From positions 137,237 through 201,236 of the forward strand of contig NZ_VCMV01000013.1 in the NCBI RefSeq assembly GCF_008757455.1: a DNA stretch of 64,000 nucleotides, written 5' to 3'. The notes beneath the pieces were generated by a model, which was not told where the DNA came from, did no database searches, and saw nothing but the letters and a program-made list of their open reading frames with translations. This document shows, in pieces, positions 54,313-63,117 of the stretch. The stretch comes from Microvirga brassicacearum. GTDB taxonomy: Bacteria > Pseudomonadota > Alphaproteobacteria > Rhizobiales > Beijerinckiaceae. The translations under genes were made by a program, and so were the position numbers. Position 1 is the first letter of the stretch. Every line of letters begins with the position of its first letter.

Positions 54313-55908
54313 ATGACGATCCGGACACGATATTTGGCGGTGTCAGCCGCCGTGCTGCTGGCGGGCACCGCCTTGCCCGCCATGGCGACGACGCTCCGCT
54401 ATGCCAACCAGGGCGACCTCAAGTCGCTCGACCCCTACACGCTAAACGAAACCACCACGAATGCCCATCTCGGCCACGTCTACGAGGGCCTGACGCGGCG
54501 CGGCAAAGATCTCGCGGTGCAGCCGGGTCTCGCCGAGAAGTGGGAAATCAGCGACGATGGGCTCACCTGGCGCTTCTTCCTGCGCAAAGGCGTGAAGTTT
54601 CACAACGGCAATCCTTTCACCGCCGATGATGTCGTCTTTTCGGCGACACGGGTTCGCGCTCCTGGGTCCAATTTCCAGACCCGCGTCCCCAGCAGCGCCG
54701 AATTTGTCAAAGTCGACGACTATACGGTGGACGTGAAGCTCAAATCGCCCAACCCGATCCTGAACTACCAGTGGGACACCTGGTACATCATGGACAAGGA
54801 ATGGGCGGAGGCGAACAACACCGCAGGGCCGACGCCCGCCGCAGCGACCACTCCGAGCTACTCGGCGCTCAACGCGAACGGCACCGGTGCATTCAAGATT
54901 GAAAGCCATCAACCGGGCGTCAAGACGGTGTTCAAGGCCAATCCCGACTGGTGGACGAAGCCTGAGCACAACCTTGACGAAATCATCTTCACGCCGATCA
55001 ATTCCGACGCAACGCGCGTGGCCGCCTTGCTGTCCGGCGAAGTGGACGTAATCGAGCCGGTCCCACTGCAGGACATTGCTCGCGTCAACGGCACCCCGAA
55101 CGCTCAGGTCATGACCGGTCCGGAACTTCGCACGATCTTTCTCGGATTCGATCAAACTCGCGACGAGCTGCTCTATTCGAATGTGAAGGGCAAGAACCCG
55201 TTCAAGGACCCGAAGGTTCGCCAGGCGTTTTTTCAGGCGATCGACATCGAGACCATCAAATCTCGCGTCATGCGCGGTTTGGCCACACCATCGGCCCTGA
55301 TGATCGCGCCTGAACTCTTCCCGTTCTCGAAGGACTTCGTTCGTCCCAAATACGATCCCGAAGGAGCCAAGAAGCTCCTGGCGGATGCGGGGTATCCGAA
55401 TGGTTTCGAGGTCGGCATGGACTGCCCGAACGATCGTTATGTCAATGACGAGGCGATCTGCCAGGCCGTGGTGGGCATGCTCGCCCGCGTCGGCGTCAAG
55501 ATCAATCTGATGGCTCAGCCGAAGGCGCAGTATTTCGCCAAGGTCCTGAAGTCCGGCAACTACCAGACCTCGTTCTATCTGCTCGGCTGGACCCCCGGAA
55601 CGTTCGACAGTCACAACGTCCTCTTCGATATCGAAGGGTGCCGCGACGATGCGAAATCGTCCCGCGGGGAATCGAACCTCGGCAACTATTGCAATAAGAA
55701 GCACGATGAGTTGGCCGACAAGATTCTCGTCGAGAACGACACAGCGAAACGCGACCAGATGATCAAGGAAGCCTTCCAGCTGACCACCAGCGAGTTCGGC
55801 TACATCCCGCTCCACCAGCAATCGCTCGCGTGGGGCGTCTCAAAGAAGGTCAAGCTCAGCCAGCGGGCCGACAATTCGGTCCTGCTTTATTGGGCACGCA
55901 AGGAGTAA
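54313..55908 (+). CDS. ABC transporter substrate-binding protein, family 5 (second system)
   Basis: 531 residues. A signal peptide (about 25 residues, ALPAMA before the cut) leads to LRYANQGDLKSLDPYTLNET and the family block LRKGVKFHNGNPFTADDVVFS. Cysteines in DCPND, AICQ, EGCRDD and NYCN could make disulphides. It collects peptides or similar solutes in the periplasm for the importer encoded just downstream. The ATG at 54313 follows AGAGGAGAACG. Motifs TAGACCG (54188) and GGACCTAT (54196) in its leader resemble those near murQ. Confidence 0.92.
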   Translation: MTIRTRYLAVSAAVLLAGTALPAMATTLRYANQGDLKSLDPYTLNETTTNAHLGHVYEGLTRRGKDLAVQPGLAEKWEISDDGLTWRFFLRKGVKFHNGNPFTADDVVFSATRVRAPGSNFQTRVPSSAEFVKVDDYTVDVKLKSPNPILNYQWDTWYIMDKEWAEANNTAGPTPAAATTPSYSALNANGTGAFKIESHQPGVKTVFKANPDWWTKPEHNLDEIIFTPINSDATRVAALLSGEVDVIEPVPLQDIARVNGTPNAQVMTGPELRTIFLGFDQTRDELLYSNVKGKNPFKDPKVRQAFFQAIDIETIKSRVMRGLATPSALMIAPELFPFSKDFVRPKYDPEGAKKLLADAGYPNGFEVGMDCPNDRYVNDEAICQAVVGMLARVGVKINLMAQPKAQYFAKVLKSGNYQTSFYLLGWTPGTFDSHNVLFDIEGCRDDAKSSRGESNLGNYCNKKHDELADKILVENDTAKRDQMIKEAFQLTTSEFGYIPLHQQSLAWGVSKKVKLSQRADNSVLLYWARKE

Positions 55909-55926
55909 TCTCCTCCTGATCCGTTT

Positions 55927-55952
55927 CCCGGATGCGGCCTGCCGCATCCGGG
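55927..55952 (+). repeat. Intercistronic hairpin after second binding-protein gene
   Basis: An 11-bp perfect stem (CCCGGATGCGG at 55927-55937 with CCGCATCCGGG at 55942-55952) and a four-base loop, extended by TGATCC/GGATCA arms. No T-run follows, so it is more likely an mRNA-protecting stem loop than a full terminator. Confidence 0.7.
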
Positions 55953-56016
55953 ATCATTCGTACGACCATGCCGTCCTGTTTCGTGACGGTCTGGCAGGAT
56001 CTATGAGAGTTATTTG

Positions 56017-56997
56017 ATGCTTGCATTTATTGTGCGCCGTGCCTTTCAGGCACTCGGCGTCTTATTGACCGTCGGATTGATCGCATTTTCGATGTTCCGT
56101 TTCGCCGGCGACCCGGTGAACCAGATCGTTTCCATCGACACGCCGGCGGCCGAGCGCGAGGAGGTGCGACGGTCGTTGGGTCTCGACGATCCTGTGCCGA
56201 TACAATTTGCTCGCTATCTCGCACGAGGCGCAAAGGGCGATTTCGGGGTCTCCTATCAGTTTCGCCAGCCCGTTTCCGATCTCCTTGCTGAGCGGATGCC
56301 AGCGACCCTCGAGCTTGCCTTCTGCGCCACGGTGTTCGCCATCGTATTTGGTATCCTGATGGGCGTTTTCTCCGGGCTCAATCGCGAAAGCTTCATGGCG
56401 AAGGTGTTTCAGACGATCTCTCTCATCGGCATTTCGCTGCCGACCTTTCTGATCGGTATCCTGCTGATCTATCTCTTTGCCGTGACGCTGGGATGGCTGC
56501 CCTCATACGGCCGTGGCGACACGATCCGTATCGGCTGGTGGTCGACGGGTTTCCTGACGAAGTCGGGTCTTACGGCTCTCATCCTGCCCTCGATCACGCT
56601 CGGCCTGTTCCAGATGACGCTCATCATGCGCATCGTCAGGGCGGAAATGCTTGAGGTCCTTCGGACTGATTACATCAAGTTCGCCCGCGCCCGCGGGCTG
56701 ACGACCCGGGCGATCAATTTCGGCCATGCGCTCAAGAACACGCTGGTTCCGGTGATCACGATCGTGGGCTTGCAGCTCGGTTCCGTCATCGCGTTCTCGA
56801 TCATCACCGAGACCGTTTTCCAATGGCCCGGGATGGGATTGCTGTTTGTGCAGGCGGTCCAGAACGTCGATATCCCGATCATGGCCGCGTACCTGATGCT
56901 GGTGGCGCTGATCTTCGTGGTCATCAATCTGGCCGTTGATATTCTCTACACGGTGGTCGATCCGCGCCTGCGGTCGAGCATCCGGCAACCGGCTTGA
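56017..56997 (+). CDS. ABC transporter permease, DppB type (second system)
   Basis: 326 residues, six membrane spans. TM1 (RAFQALGVLLTVGLIAFSMFRFAG) and the loop motif FAGDPVNQI fit DppB. The ATPase-docking stretch is YIKFARARGLTTRAINFGHALKNT. The ATG at 56017 is used; a TTG codon directly before it is in frame. It is separated from the binding-protein gene by the hairpin. The DppC gene follows after ten bases. Confidence 0.93.
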   Translation: MLAFIVRRAFQALGVLLTVGLIAFSMFRFAGDPVNQIVSIDTPAAEREEVRRSLGLDDPVPIQFARYLARGAKGDFGVSYQFRQPVSDLLAERMPATLELAFCATVFAIVFGILMGVFSGLNRESFMAKVFQTISLIGISLPTFLIGILLIYLFAVTLGWLPSYGRGDTIRIGWWSTGFLTKSGLTALILPSITLGLFQMTLIMRIVRAEMLEVLRTDYIKFARARGLTTRAINFGHALKNTLVPVITIVGLQLGSVIAFSIITETVFQWPGMGLLFVQAVQNVDIPIMAAYLMLVALIFVVINLAVDILYTVVDPRLRSSIRQPA

Positions 56998-57007
56998 GGA
57001 GAGATTG

Positions 57008-57964
57008 ATGTCGGACGTCTCTCGCGTGGACCCTGCCGTTTCTTCCCGTTCCCCCTCATGGCTCGTGCGCTTTTTCGACGGTGATGTGTGGGCCAGTTTC
57101 AAGCGTTCCAAATTGACCATGGTGGCGGCGACGCTGACGCTGATGTTTTTTCTGGGCGCTCTTCTCGCAGGCTTCCTTTCGCCGCAGGATCCGTTTGATC
57201 CCGCCCAGCTCGAATTGATGAACAGTCGGCTTCCCCCCTTGTGGAATGCGGAGGGCCAATCGCCCTTCCTGCTCGGGACCGACGAACAGGGCCGCGATAT
57301 TCTGTCAGCCATTCTGTATGGCTTGCGGATTTCGCTGCTGGTCGGCTTCCTCGGCGTGGCTTTCTCGGCGACGCTCGGCATCACGCTCGGCCTGCTCGCG
57401 GGCTATCTTGGCGGAATTACCGATACCATCATCATGCGGATCGCGGACGTGCAGCTGACGTTTCCGGCGATCCTCATCGCGCTTCTCATCGACGGTGTCG
57501 TGAAGGCCGTTCTCGGCGGGAATCTCGACGCCGGCACCACATTATCGGTCCTCGTGGTTTCGATCGGATTGAGCTTTTGGGTGCAGTATGCCCGCACCGT
57601 GCGCGGTTCGGTCATGGTGGAAAAAAGCAAGGACTACATCGCGGCGGCGCGCCTTATCGGGCTGCCCCCCACCGCCATCATGATCAAGCACATTCTGCCG
57701 AATGTGACCGGACCGGTCCTCGTCATCGCCACCATCAATCTCGCGCTGGCGGTCATCACCGAGGCCACCCTGTCGTTCCTCGGCACCGGCATGCCGGAGA
57801 CGATGCCGTCGCTGGGGACCCTCATCCGGATCGGCAACAACTACCTGTTCTCCGGGGAGTGGTGGATCGTCGCATTTCCGGGGATTGCGCTGGCGGCTCT
57901 GGTTCTCGCCATCAATCTTCTGGGGGATTGGCTGCGCGACGCGCTCAATCCGAAGCTGCGTTAA
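57008..57964 (+). CDS. ABC transporter permease, DppC type (second system)
   Basis: 318 residues. A soluble N-terminus of about 40 residues precedes six membrane spans. LLGTDEQGRDILSAILYG is the DppC hallmark, and YIAAARLIGLPPTAIMIKHILPN is the coupling loop. It ends NLLGDWLRDALNPKLR. The ATG at 57008 has GGAGAG four bases upstream. It forms the channel with the DppB-type protein. Confidence 0.94.
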   Translation: MSDVSRVDPAVSSRSPSWLVRFFDGDVWASFKRSKLTMVAATLTLMFFLGALLAGFLSPQDPFDPAQLELMNSRLPPLWNAEGQSPFLLGTDEQGRDILSAILYGLRISLLVGFLGVAFSATLGITLGLLAGYLGGITDTIIMRIADVQLTFPAILIALLIDGVVKAVLGGNLDAGTTLSVLVVSIGLSFWVQYARTVRGSVMVEKSKDYIAAARLIGLPPTAIMIKHILPNVTGPVLVIATINLALAVITEATLSFLGTGMPETMPSLGTLIRIGNNYLFSGEWWIVAFPGIALAALVLAINLLGDWLRDALNPKLR

Positions 57965-57981
57965 GAGGGACAGTGACATCA

Positions 57982-58974
57982 ATGGCAGAGCCTGTTCTTT
58001 CCGTGCGCGATTTGCGCGTCGAATTCGTCACGAGGCGCGGAGCGCTCAAGGCGATCGACGGCGTCTCGTTTGATATTGCCCGTGGGGAGGTGCTCGGCGT
58101 CGTGGGGGAATCCGGCGCCGGGAAATCCGTGACCGGTTCGGCCGTCACCGGCTTGATCGATCCGCCGGGGCGGATCACCGGGGGAGAGATTCTGCTCTCC
58201 GGCTACCGCATCGACAATCTGCCGCCCGAGCAAATGCGCAAGGTGCGTGGCAAGCGCATCGGGATGATTTTTCAGGACCCGCTGACGAGCCTCAACCCGC
58301 TCTACCGGGTGGGCGACCAGCTGACCGAGACGATCAGAACGCATACGAACCTTTCCGCATCGGGGGCGCGCAAGCGCGCCATCGACCTTCTGGCAGAAGT
58401 CGGCATTCCGGCGCCTGACCGGCGGATCGACAGCTATCCGCACGAATTCTCCGGCGGCATGCGTCAGCGCGTGGTCATCGCACTTGCGCTTTGCGCGGAG
58501 CCGGAACTGATCATCGCGGATGAACCCACGACGGCGCTGGATGTTTCGGTTCAGGCGCAGATCATCGCCCTGCTCAAGCGCCTCGGACGGGACCATGGCA
58601 CCGCGATCATGCTGGTCACTCACGACATGGGCGTGATCGCCGAGACGGCGGACCGCGTCGCTGTCATGTATGCGGGTCGCATTGCAGAGATTGGCCCTGT
58701 GCGCCAGGTCGTGCAGAACCCGCTGCATCCCTATGCCAAGGGCCTTATGGGGGCGATTCCGTCGCTTAAGGGAGACACCCACCGTTTGACGCAAATTCCT
58801 GGCAGCATGCCGCGCCTTTCGGCGATTCCGCCAGGTTGTGCGTTTAATCCACGGTGCCCGTTCGTCTTCGATCGTTGCCGCGTCGAACGCCCCGAGCCGA
58901 TCGCACGCGATCTGCACCCCGTCGCGTGCCACCTTTACGATGAAGCACCGGCCAGAACGGAGTCCGTCGCGTGA
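57982..58974 (+). CDS. Oligopeptide/dipeptide ABC transporter ATP-binding protein, DppD type
   Basis: 330 residues. Walker A is VGESGAGKSVTGSAV, signature is EFSGGMRQRVVIALAL and Walker B is LIIADEPTTALD. The C-terminal Cys-rich oligopeptide-transport domain has PGCAFNPRCPFVFDRC and VACHLYDE, where the four cysteines may hold an Fe-S cluster as in recent Dpp structures. The ATG at 57982 is preferred over a GTG at 57973. Its stop overlaps the next ATG (TGATG). Confidence 0.94.
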   Translation: MAEPVLSVRDLRVEFVTRRGALKAIDGVSFDIARGEVLGVVGESGAGKSVTGSAVTGLIDPPGRITGGEILLSGYRIDNLPPEQMRKVRGKRIGMIFQDPLTSLNPLYRVGDQLTETIRTHTNLSASGARKRAIDLLAEVGIPAPDRRIDSYPHEFSGGMRQRVVIALALCAEPELIIADEPTTALDVSVQAQIIALLKRLGRDHGTAIMLVTHDMGVIAETADRVAVMYAGRIAEIGPVRQVVQNPLHPYAKGLMGAIPSLKGDTHRLTQIPGSMPRLSAIPPGCAFNPRCPFVFDRCRVERPEPIARDLHPVACHLYDEAPARTESVA

Positions 58975-59975
58975 TGGAAAAGCCTTACGCCCAGATCAAC
59001 AATCTGCGTCGGACCTTCGACATCTCGAAGCCATGGCTCAATCGTGTCATCGAGGGCGGCGAGAAACAGTATCTGAAAGCCGTCGACGGAGTTTCGTTCG
59101 ACATCGCCCGTGGCGAGACTTTTGCGTTGGTGGGCGAGTCGGGGTCCGGCAAATCGACTGTGGCCCGCATGGTCGTTGGCCTGCTGCCGCCGAGCGGCGG
59201 CGATGTGACGATCGACGGCGTTCCCATGGTGGGACGTGCCTCGAGCCAGGATCGGCAGCGCCTGCGTCGCCGGATCCAGATGATATTCCAGGACCCTTAT
59301 GCGAGCCTGAATCCACGCTGGAAGGTCGAGGATATCGTCGCAGAGCCGATCCGCGCCTTCCGGCTTTTGGATGGCGACAAGGCGATCCGCGAACGGGTCG
59401 GCGAACTTCTCACCCTGGTCGGCTTGCACCCAGCCGACGGAATCAAATTCCCGCACGAATTCTCGGGTGGACAGCGCCAGCGTGTGGCCATTGCGCGCGC
59501 ATTGGCGTCGAACGCGGAGTTCATCGTCTGTGACGAGCCGACATCCGCCCTCGACGTATCGGTTCAAGCGCAGATTCTGAATCTGATGCGCGATCTGCAA
59601 GACCAGTTTGGACTGACTTATCTATTCATCAGCCATAACCTCGCGGTCGTGCGGCATATGGCAACCCGGATCGGCGTCATGTATCTCGGCCGCATCGTCG
59701 AGATATCCGGCGGGCGAGAGCTTTTCGCCGCGCCAAAGCACCCCTACACGCGGATGCTTCTCGATGCGGTTCCCGATATGAACATGGCCGGTGAGGAGCG
59801 CGTTCCCATCAGCGGCGAGATCCCGAACCCCATCAATCCGCCAAGCGGGTGCACATTCAACCCGCGCTGCCCCTTCGCCAATGACCGCTGCCGCAGCGAG
59901 GTGCCGCCGCTTCTGGATGGCGTTGCGTGCCATGCGGTTCACGAGGGCCGCATCGCGATTGCGGTCGCGGCTTGA
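58974..59975 (+). CDS. Oligopeptide/dipeptide ABC transporter ATP-binding protein, DppF type
   Basis: 333 residues. Walker A is VGESGSGKSTVARMVV, signature is EFSGGQRQRVAIARAL and Walker B is FIVCDEPTSALD. The C-terminal domain has SGCTFNPRCPFANDRC and VACHAVHE. It pairs with the DppD-type subunit as a heterodimer. These are the only family 5-type ATPases in the window, so they could also energise the ATPase-less importer at 26850-28627; this is inference. Confidence 0.94.
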   Translation: MEKPYAQINNLRRTFDISKPWLNRVIEGGEKQYLKAVDGVSFDIARGETFALVGESGSGKSTVARMVVGLLPPSGGDVTIDGVPMVGRASSQDRQRLRRRIQMIFQDPYASLNPRWKVEDIVAEPIRAFRLLDGDKAIRERVGELLTLVGLHPADGIKFPHEFSGGQRQRVAIARALASNAEFIVCDEPTSALDVSVQAQILNLMRDLQDQFGLTYLFISHNLAVVRHMATRIGVMYLGRIVEISGGRELFAAPKHPYTRMLLDAVPDMNMAGEERVPISGEIPNPINPPSGCTFNPRCPFANDRCRSEVPPLLDGVACHAVHEGRIAIAVAA

Positions 59976-60237
59976 CCGGGCGCGCATCTGCCAAGGGTTT
60001 TTGAAGCCGCGGACAAGGGGGCCGTTCGCACAGCGGTCGAGCTCCCTCGGACCTTCCGCTCGTCCATCTTTATAATTATGCTTTTTCTTGGTTAATAGGA
60101 GAAACTTCCGAATACACAAAGGCAACGGTAGCAGCACGAGACTCTTGTTAACTGTAACAATGTTGTAAATACTGATAAGCGTCTGGAAATTTTCTCGAAT
60201 TAGCGTATTTAGACTTGCTGATAAGAGAGAGACTGAA
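59976..60237. other. AT-rich gap with inverted-repeat operator candidate
   Basis: 262 bases without a gene. The right part is AT-rich against a GC-rich background. TTGTTA-N4-TAACAA (60145-60160) is a perfect inverted repeat followed by a third TTGTAA (60163-60168). This probably is the promoter/operator of the CYTH-like gene. No clear terminator for the importer was seen. Confidence 0.45.
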
Positions 60238-61005
60238 ATGATTACTACCAGACGTTATCTCATTGCTTCGTCGCTAGCGCGTCTAATTCGCAAAGAGCGC
60301 GGCGGAAATCGTCTGACTGAAGGACATTTCCCCAATCAGGCGGACCGCAGTTCCTTCGTCGTCATCGACGGCGATAAGGGAAGCCTCGTCCTCGTCACGT
60401 CCGGCGGCGGCACCCCTGTGGAGGAGAGGACCGACGTCCCTCGTACGCATGCTGAAGCTCTTCTCGATGTCACGCCCGGCAAAGTCGACTACGTGCGCTC
60501 CACGCTTTCCATCGGTCCGCGGGAAGTGCGAGTCGATCGATTCGTGACACCTGGTCCGCTCGACCTGATCTCTGTCGATTTCGACAAGGAAGACGATTCC
60601 AGGGATTTTCGCGCCCTGCCGTGGTTCGGGCCTGAGGTGACGGGCGAGGCCGGCTATCAGAATCGTGCGATCGCCCTCGAGGGCCTTCCCCCGTCCCTGG
60701 ATGTTCCGCTTTCAAATGCGGCGCTTAACACGCTTCTTGACACGCTCGAAGGCCGCCTCGGTGCCAATCGGTCCTATGCGCCGCAGAAGAACATGCGCGA
60801 CAGCGGCGAGTCTGCCGAGCAACGGCGCAGTGGCGTTCCGGCGTCCGAGCGACCCGCCCGGCAAGCCCCGACGCCTCCGAAGGCCGAGCAGGCTTCCGCG
60901 AGCGAAAGCGAGCAATCTGACGAAGACCAGGATGGGCTGAACCTCAACATCGAAGACAACGTGATCCGTGAACTCGCCCGGTCGCTTCGGCCGCAACGTC
61001 GATAG
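60238..61005 (+). CDS. CYTH-like domain protein with degenerate active site and acidic tail
   Basis: 255 residues. Residues 1-155 look like a CYTH (triphosphate tunnel) domain: TTRRYLIA at the start, EERTDVPRTHAEALLDVT in the middle, and WFGPEVTGEAGYQNRAIALEG near the end of the domain, which matches the EVT-Y-N block of CYTH proteins. The hallmark ExExK at the N-terminus is missing, so metal and triphosphate catalysis is doubtful. Residues 175-245 are low-complexity and rich in Glu, Ser, Pro, Gln. The ribosome site is AGAGAGAG. The function is unknown; binding or regulation is possible. Confidence 0.65.
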   Translation: MITTRRYLIASSLARLIRKERGGNRLTEGHFPNQADRSSFVVIDGDKGSLVLVTSGGGTPVEERTDVPRTHAEALLDVTPGKVDYVRSTLSIGPREVRVDRFVTPGPLDLISVDFDKEDDSRDFRALPWFGPEVTGEAGYQNRAIALEGLPPSLDVPLSNAALNTLLDTLEGRLGANRSYAPQKNMRDSGESAEQRRSGVPASERPARQAPTPPKAEQASASESEQSDEDQDGLNLNIEDNVIRELARSLRPQRR

Positions 61006-61010
61006 GCAGC

Positions 61011-61107
61011 CTAGGGCGGCGAGTCCTGGAAGGAGATCGCGTCGAACCAGCGGAAGTCGGGGGCGGACTCGAGGCCCTTACGGTGGCACATGAACACCCT
61101 GACGGTT
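61011..61107 (-). pseudogene. Possible C-terminal remnant of a lost gene
   Basis: On the minus strand a frame ending TAG at 61011 reads ETVRVFMCHRKGLESAPDFR, then WFDAISFQDSPP. The KGL-ADF-WFD style recalls the last strand of concanavalin-like domains (as in GH43/DUF1349 proteins). There is no start or upstream domain, and a stop follows about 55 codons up. It could be a decayed gene end or chance. Confidence 0.25.
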
Positions 61108-61217
61108 TCCGCTGAGGCAGCTTCGGGTAACCTTGCGTTGCTTTTGTTCTCATCTTTGCTTGACGCTGTTTCCGAATGCCCTCAGGACGTAGTGCGGAAA
61201 CTGAAACGGGAATTGTC

Positions 61218-62039
61218 ATGCGTTTTACCAGGTCTCTCACGCTGGCCGCCTTCGCTGCGGCTGCGGTATCGGCAATTCCCGCCCAGGCGGCCGACCCTGT
61301 CTTCACGGCACTTCCCACCAACCCGGCCGGCTGGGTCGCGACCGTCAAAGGCACCTTTCAGGTGGGGCCCTCCTATCCGGGCGCGGACGATATGGATTTC
61401 GTGGCGTTCCCATCGATCAGCTTTCGCCGCGCGGGGACGCCCGAACGTTATGGGGCGCCCGATGACGGCCTGAGTTTCTCGTTCGTTGAACAATCGGCTC
61501 TGACCATTGGCTTCGTTGGGCGTTTCCAAGGCGGTCGCTACCTCAAGAACGATCGCCGCCTTTTCGGCCTCGAGAAGATCAACTGGGCGATCGAGCCTGG
61601 ATTGTTCCTGGAATACTGGCCGGTGGAATTCCTGCGCGCCCGTGCCGAGATCCGGCACGGCATCAACGGTCATGACGGCTTCGTCGCCGATCTCGGGCTG
61701 GACATCGTTCAGCGCTATGGAGCCTTCACCGTTTCCGTCGGACCGCGCCTCGCGCTCGGCGACAGCTCCTTCACCAGAACGTATTTCGGCGTGACGCCCT
61801 ATGAGGCCCTCGTCAACGGTCAGGTCACGGCCTACAGGCCATCAGGCGGCCTCACATCGGTTGGCGTGACATCCGGCCTCACCTATGATTGGTCGGATCA
61901 ATGGTCCACGACGGGCTTTGTATCCTACAAGCGCCTCGTCGGAGACGCAGCCGACAGTCCGATCGTGAAGCGCTTCGGCTCGGAAAACCAGCTCGGTCTC
62001 GGCCTGACGGCGTCCTACTCGTTCGATTCCGGGATGTAA
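61218..62039 (+). CDS. MipA/OmpV family outer-membrane protein
   Basis: 273 residues. A signal peptide (MRFTRSLTLAAFAAAAVSAI, cut after AQA) is followed by a beta-barrel with alternating hydrophobic strands. VGPSYPGADDMDFVAFPSIS near the start and WAIEPGLFLEYWPVEFLRAR are typical of MipA/OmpV. It ends with an aromatic-rich strand (LTASYSFDSGM). Members act as murein-synthesis scaffolds or porin-like proteins; the role here is not known. The ATG at 61218 gives the clear signal peptide. Confidence 0.85.
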   Translation: MRFTRSLTLAAFAAAAVSAIPAQAADPVFTALPTNPAGWVATVKGTFQVGPSYPGADDMDFVAFPSISFRRAGTPERYGAPDDGLSFSFVEQSALTIGFVGRFQGGRYLKNDRRLFGLEKINWAIEPGLFLEYWPVEFLRARAEIRHGINGHDGFVADLGLDIVQRYGAFTVSVGPRLALGDSSFTRTYFGVTPYEALVNGQVTAYRPSGGLTSVGVTSGLTYDWSDQWSTTGFVSYKRLVGDAADSPIVKRFGSENQLGLGLTASYSFDSGM

Positions 62040-62051
62040 CCGACAGCCGGC

Positions 62052-63005
62052 TTAGGGGACGGTTTTGTTGCCGTCGCTGAAGCGATTGAACATCATGTCG
62101 GGCGCGCTTGTGTTGTGGCGCGAGGGGACGAGGCGGCCCATCCAGACGTCAGTGGCCTTCGTGTCACGGAATTTCATGATGGGACCCTCTGTCCAGGCCG
62201 GAGCGCCTTCCTCGCGGGCCGCGATGCGCGCTACGTCCGCGTTAAATTCCGTCACGTACATGGAACGCAACGCCGCGAACGATCCGCTCTCGACGGGGCG
62301 ATCGAAATTGACATCGAGCGTGATGCGATCTCGATCCAGGTTCCTGATCGCGATTGTCGCCTTGCCACCCTTTGCAAAGGTAACCGTGAACGTCATGGCT
62401 TTCGGATCAAAAACCACATCCTTCAGGCGCACCATCGGTCGCCCGTTGACCTCCACTGGCCCCAGCATGAAGGACGAGCCGTAGGCGCTCCATCCCAGAT
62501 GTGCCGGCGGCAGCGGACGGATGCGCCAATAGCCGTCCGTAGGATAGAGGACGAGCACTTCCTCGGCGCGGTCATCCTTCCGGACCCAGAGCTGGATCAG
62601 GTGGAGGTTGCTTTCGACACGATCGCCGACACGCATCGTCACCTCGCTCTGACGCCAGAAATTCGGGAACGTGAAGCCCGTCAACCAGAGGTCGACGCTC
62701 TCATAGAACGTGACCTTATGGACAGGCGGGGCCGCCGAGGATTCAGCCGTGAGCGCACCGCAGGCCGTCCAGTCGGGCTCCCATTTGTCGTCACGAAGCA
62801 TCCCCACGTAGGTCGGGTGGGCGGCCTCAATGCGAAAATTCCGCACGGTTGGAGACGCAAAATTGATCGTGACGTTGTCTTTTTCGGCACAGAGCACTGG
62901 CTCGCTCGTGTTCGTCACGTCGACCGCGATGCCATCGAGCGAGGCCGCCGATGCGGTTGTTGCAAGGCAGAGAAATCCGAAAAACGCAAGCGAGGAGCGC
63001 AGCAT
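62052..63005 (-). CDS. Exported protein of unknown function
   Basis: 317 residues. A signal peptide (MLRSSLAFFGFLCLATTASA) precedes an all-beta-looking mature protein. Two cysteines (PVLCAEKD and WTACGAL) may form a disulphide. Recognisable stretches include HKVTFYESVDLWLTGFTFPNFW and MLGPVEVNGRPMVRLKDVVFD. I do not recognise the family; similar proteins seem to be conserved but unnamed in Rhizobiales. The ATG at 63005 is chosen to give a standard signal peptide. It converges with the MipA gene, 12 bases between stops. Confidence 0.78.
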   Translation of the reverse strand: MLRSSLAFFGFLCLATTASAASLDGIAVDVTNTSEPVLCAEKDNVTINFASPTVRNFRIEAAHPTYVGMLRDDKWEPDWTACGALTAESSAAPPVHKVTFYESVDLWLTGFTFPNFWRQSEVTMRVGDRVESNLHLIQLWVRKDDRAEEVLVLYPTDGYWRIRPLPPAHLGWSAYGSSFMLGPVEVNGRPMVRLKDVVFDPKAMTFTVTFAKGGKATIAIRNLDRDRITLDVNFDRPVESGSFAALRSMYVTEFNADVARIAAREEGAPAWTEGPIMKFRDTKATDVWMGRLVPSRHNTSAPDMMFNRFSDGNKTVP

Positions 63006-63117
63006 ATGGACCATCGGGGAAATGTCAGCTGGCGCAACGGATGCCGCGCCCTAGGGAGAGATAACCCGCTGTCAGGCGCCCGTCGAGGCCGTGGGCATCA
63101 TGGAAGCGCTCGCGGGA

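Noticed and set aside
54442-55821. 459-codon minus-strand frame opposite the second binding-protein gene
   Set aside because: Antisense shadow; the plus-strand gene has signal peptide and family motifs.
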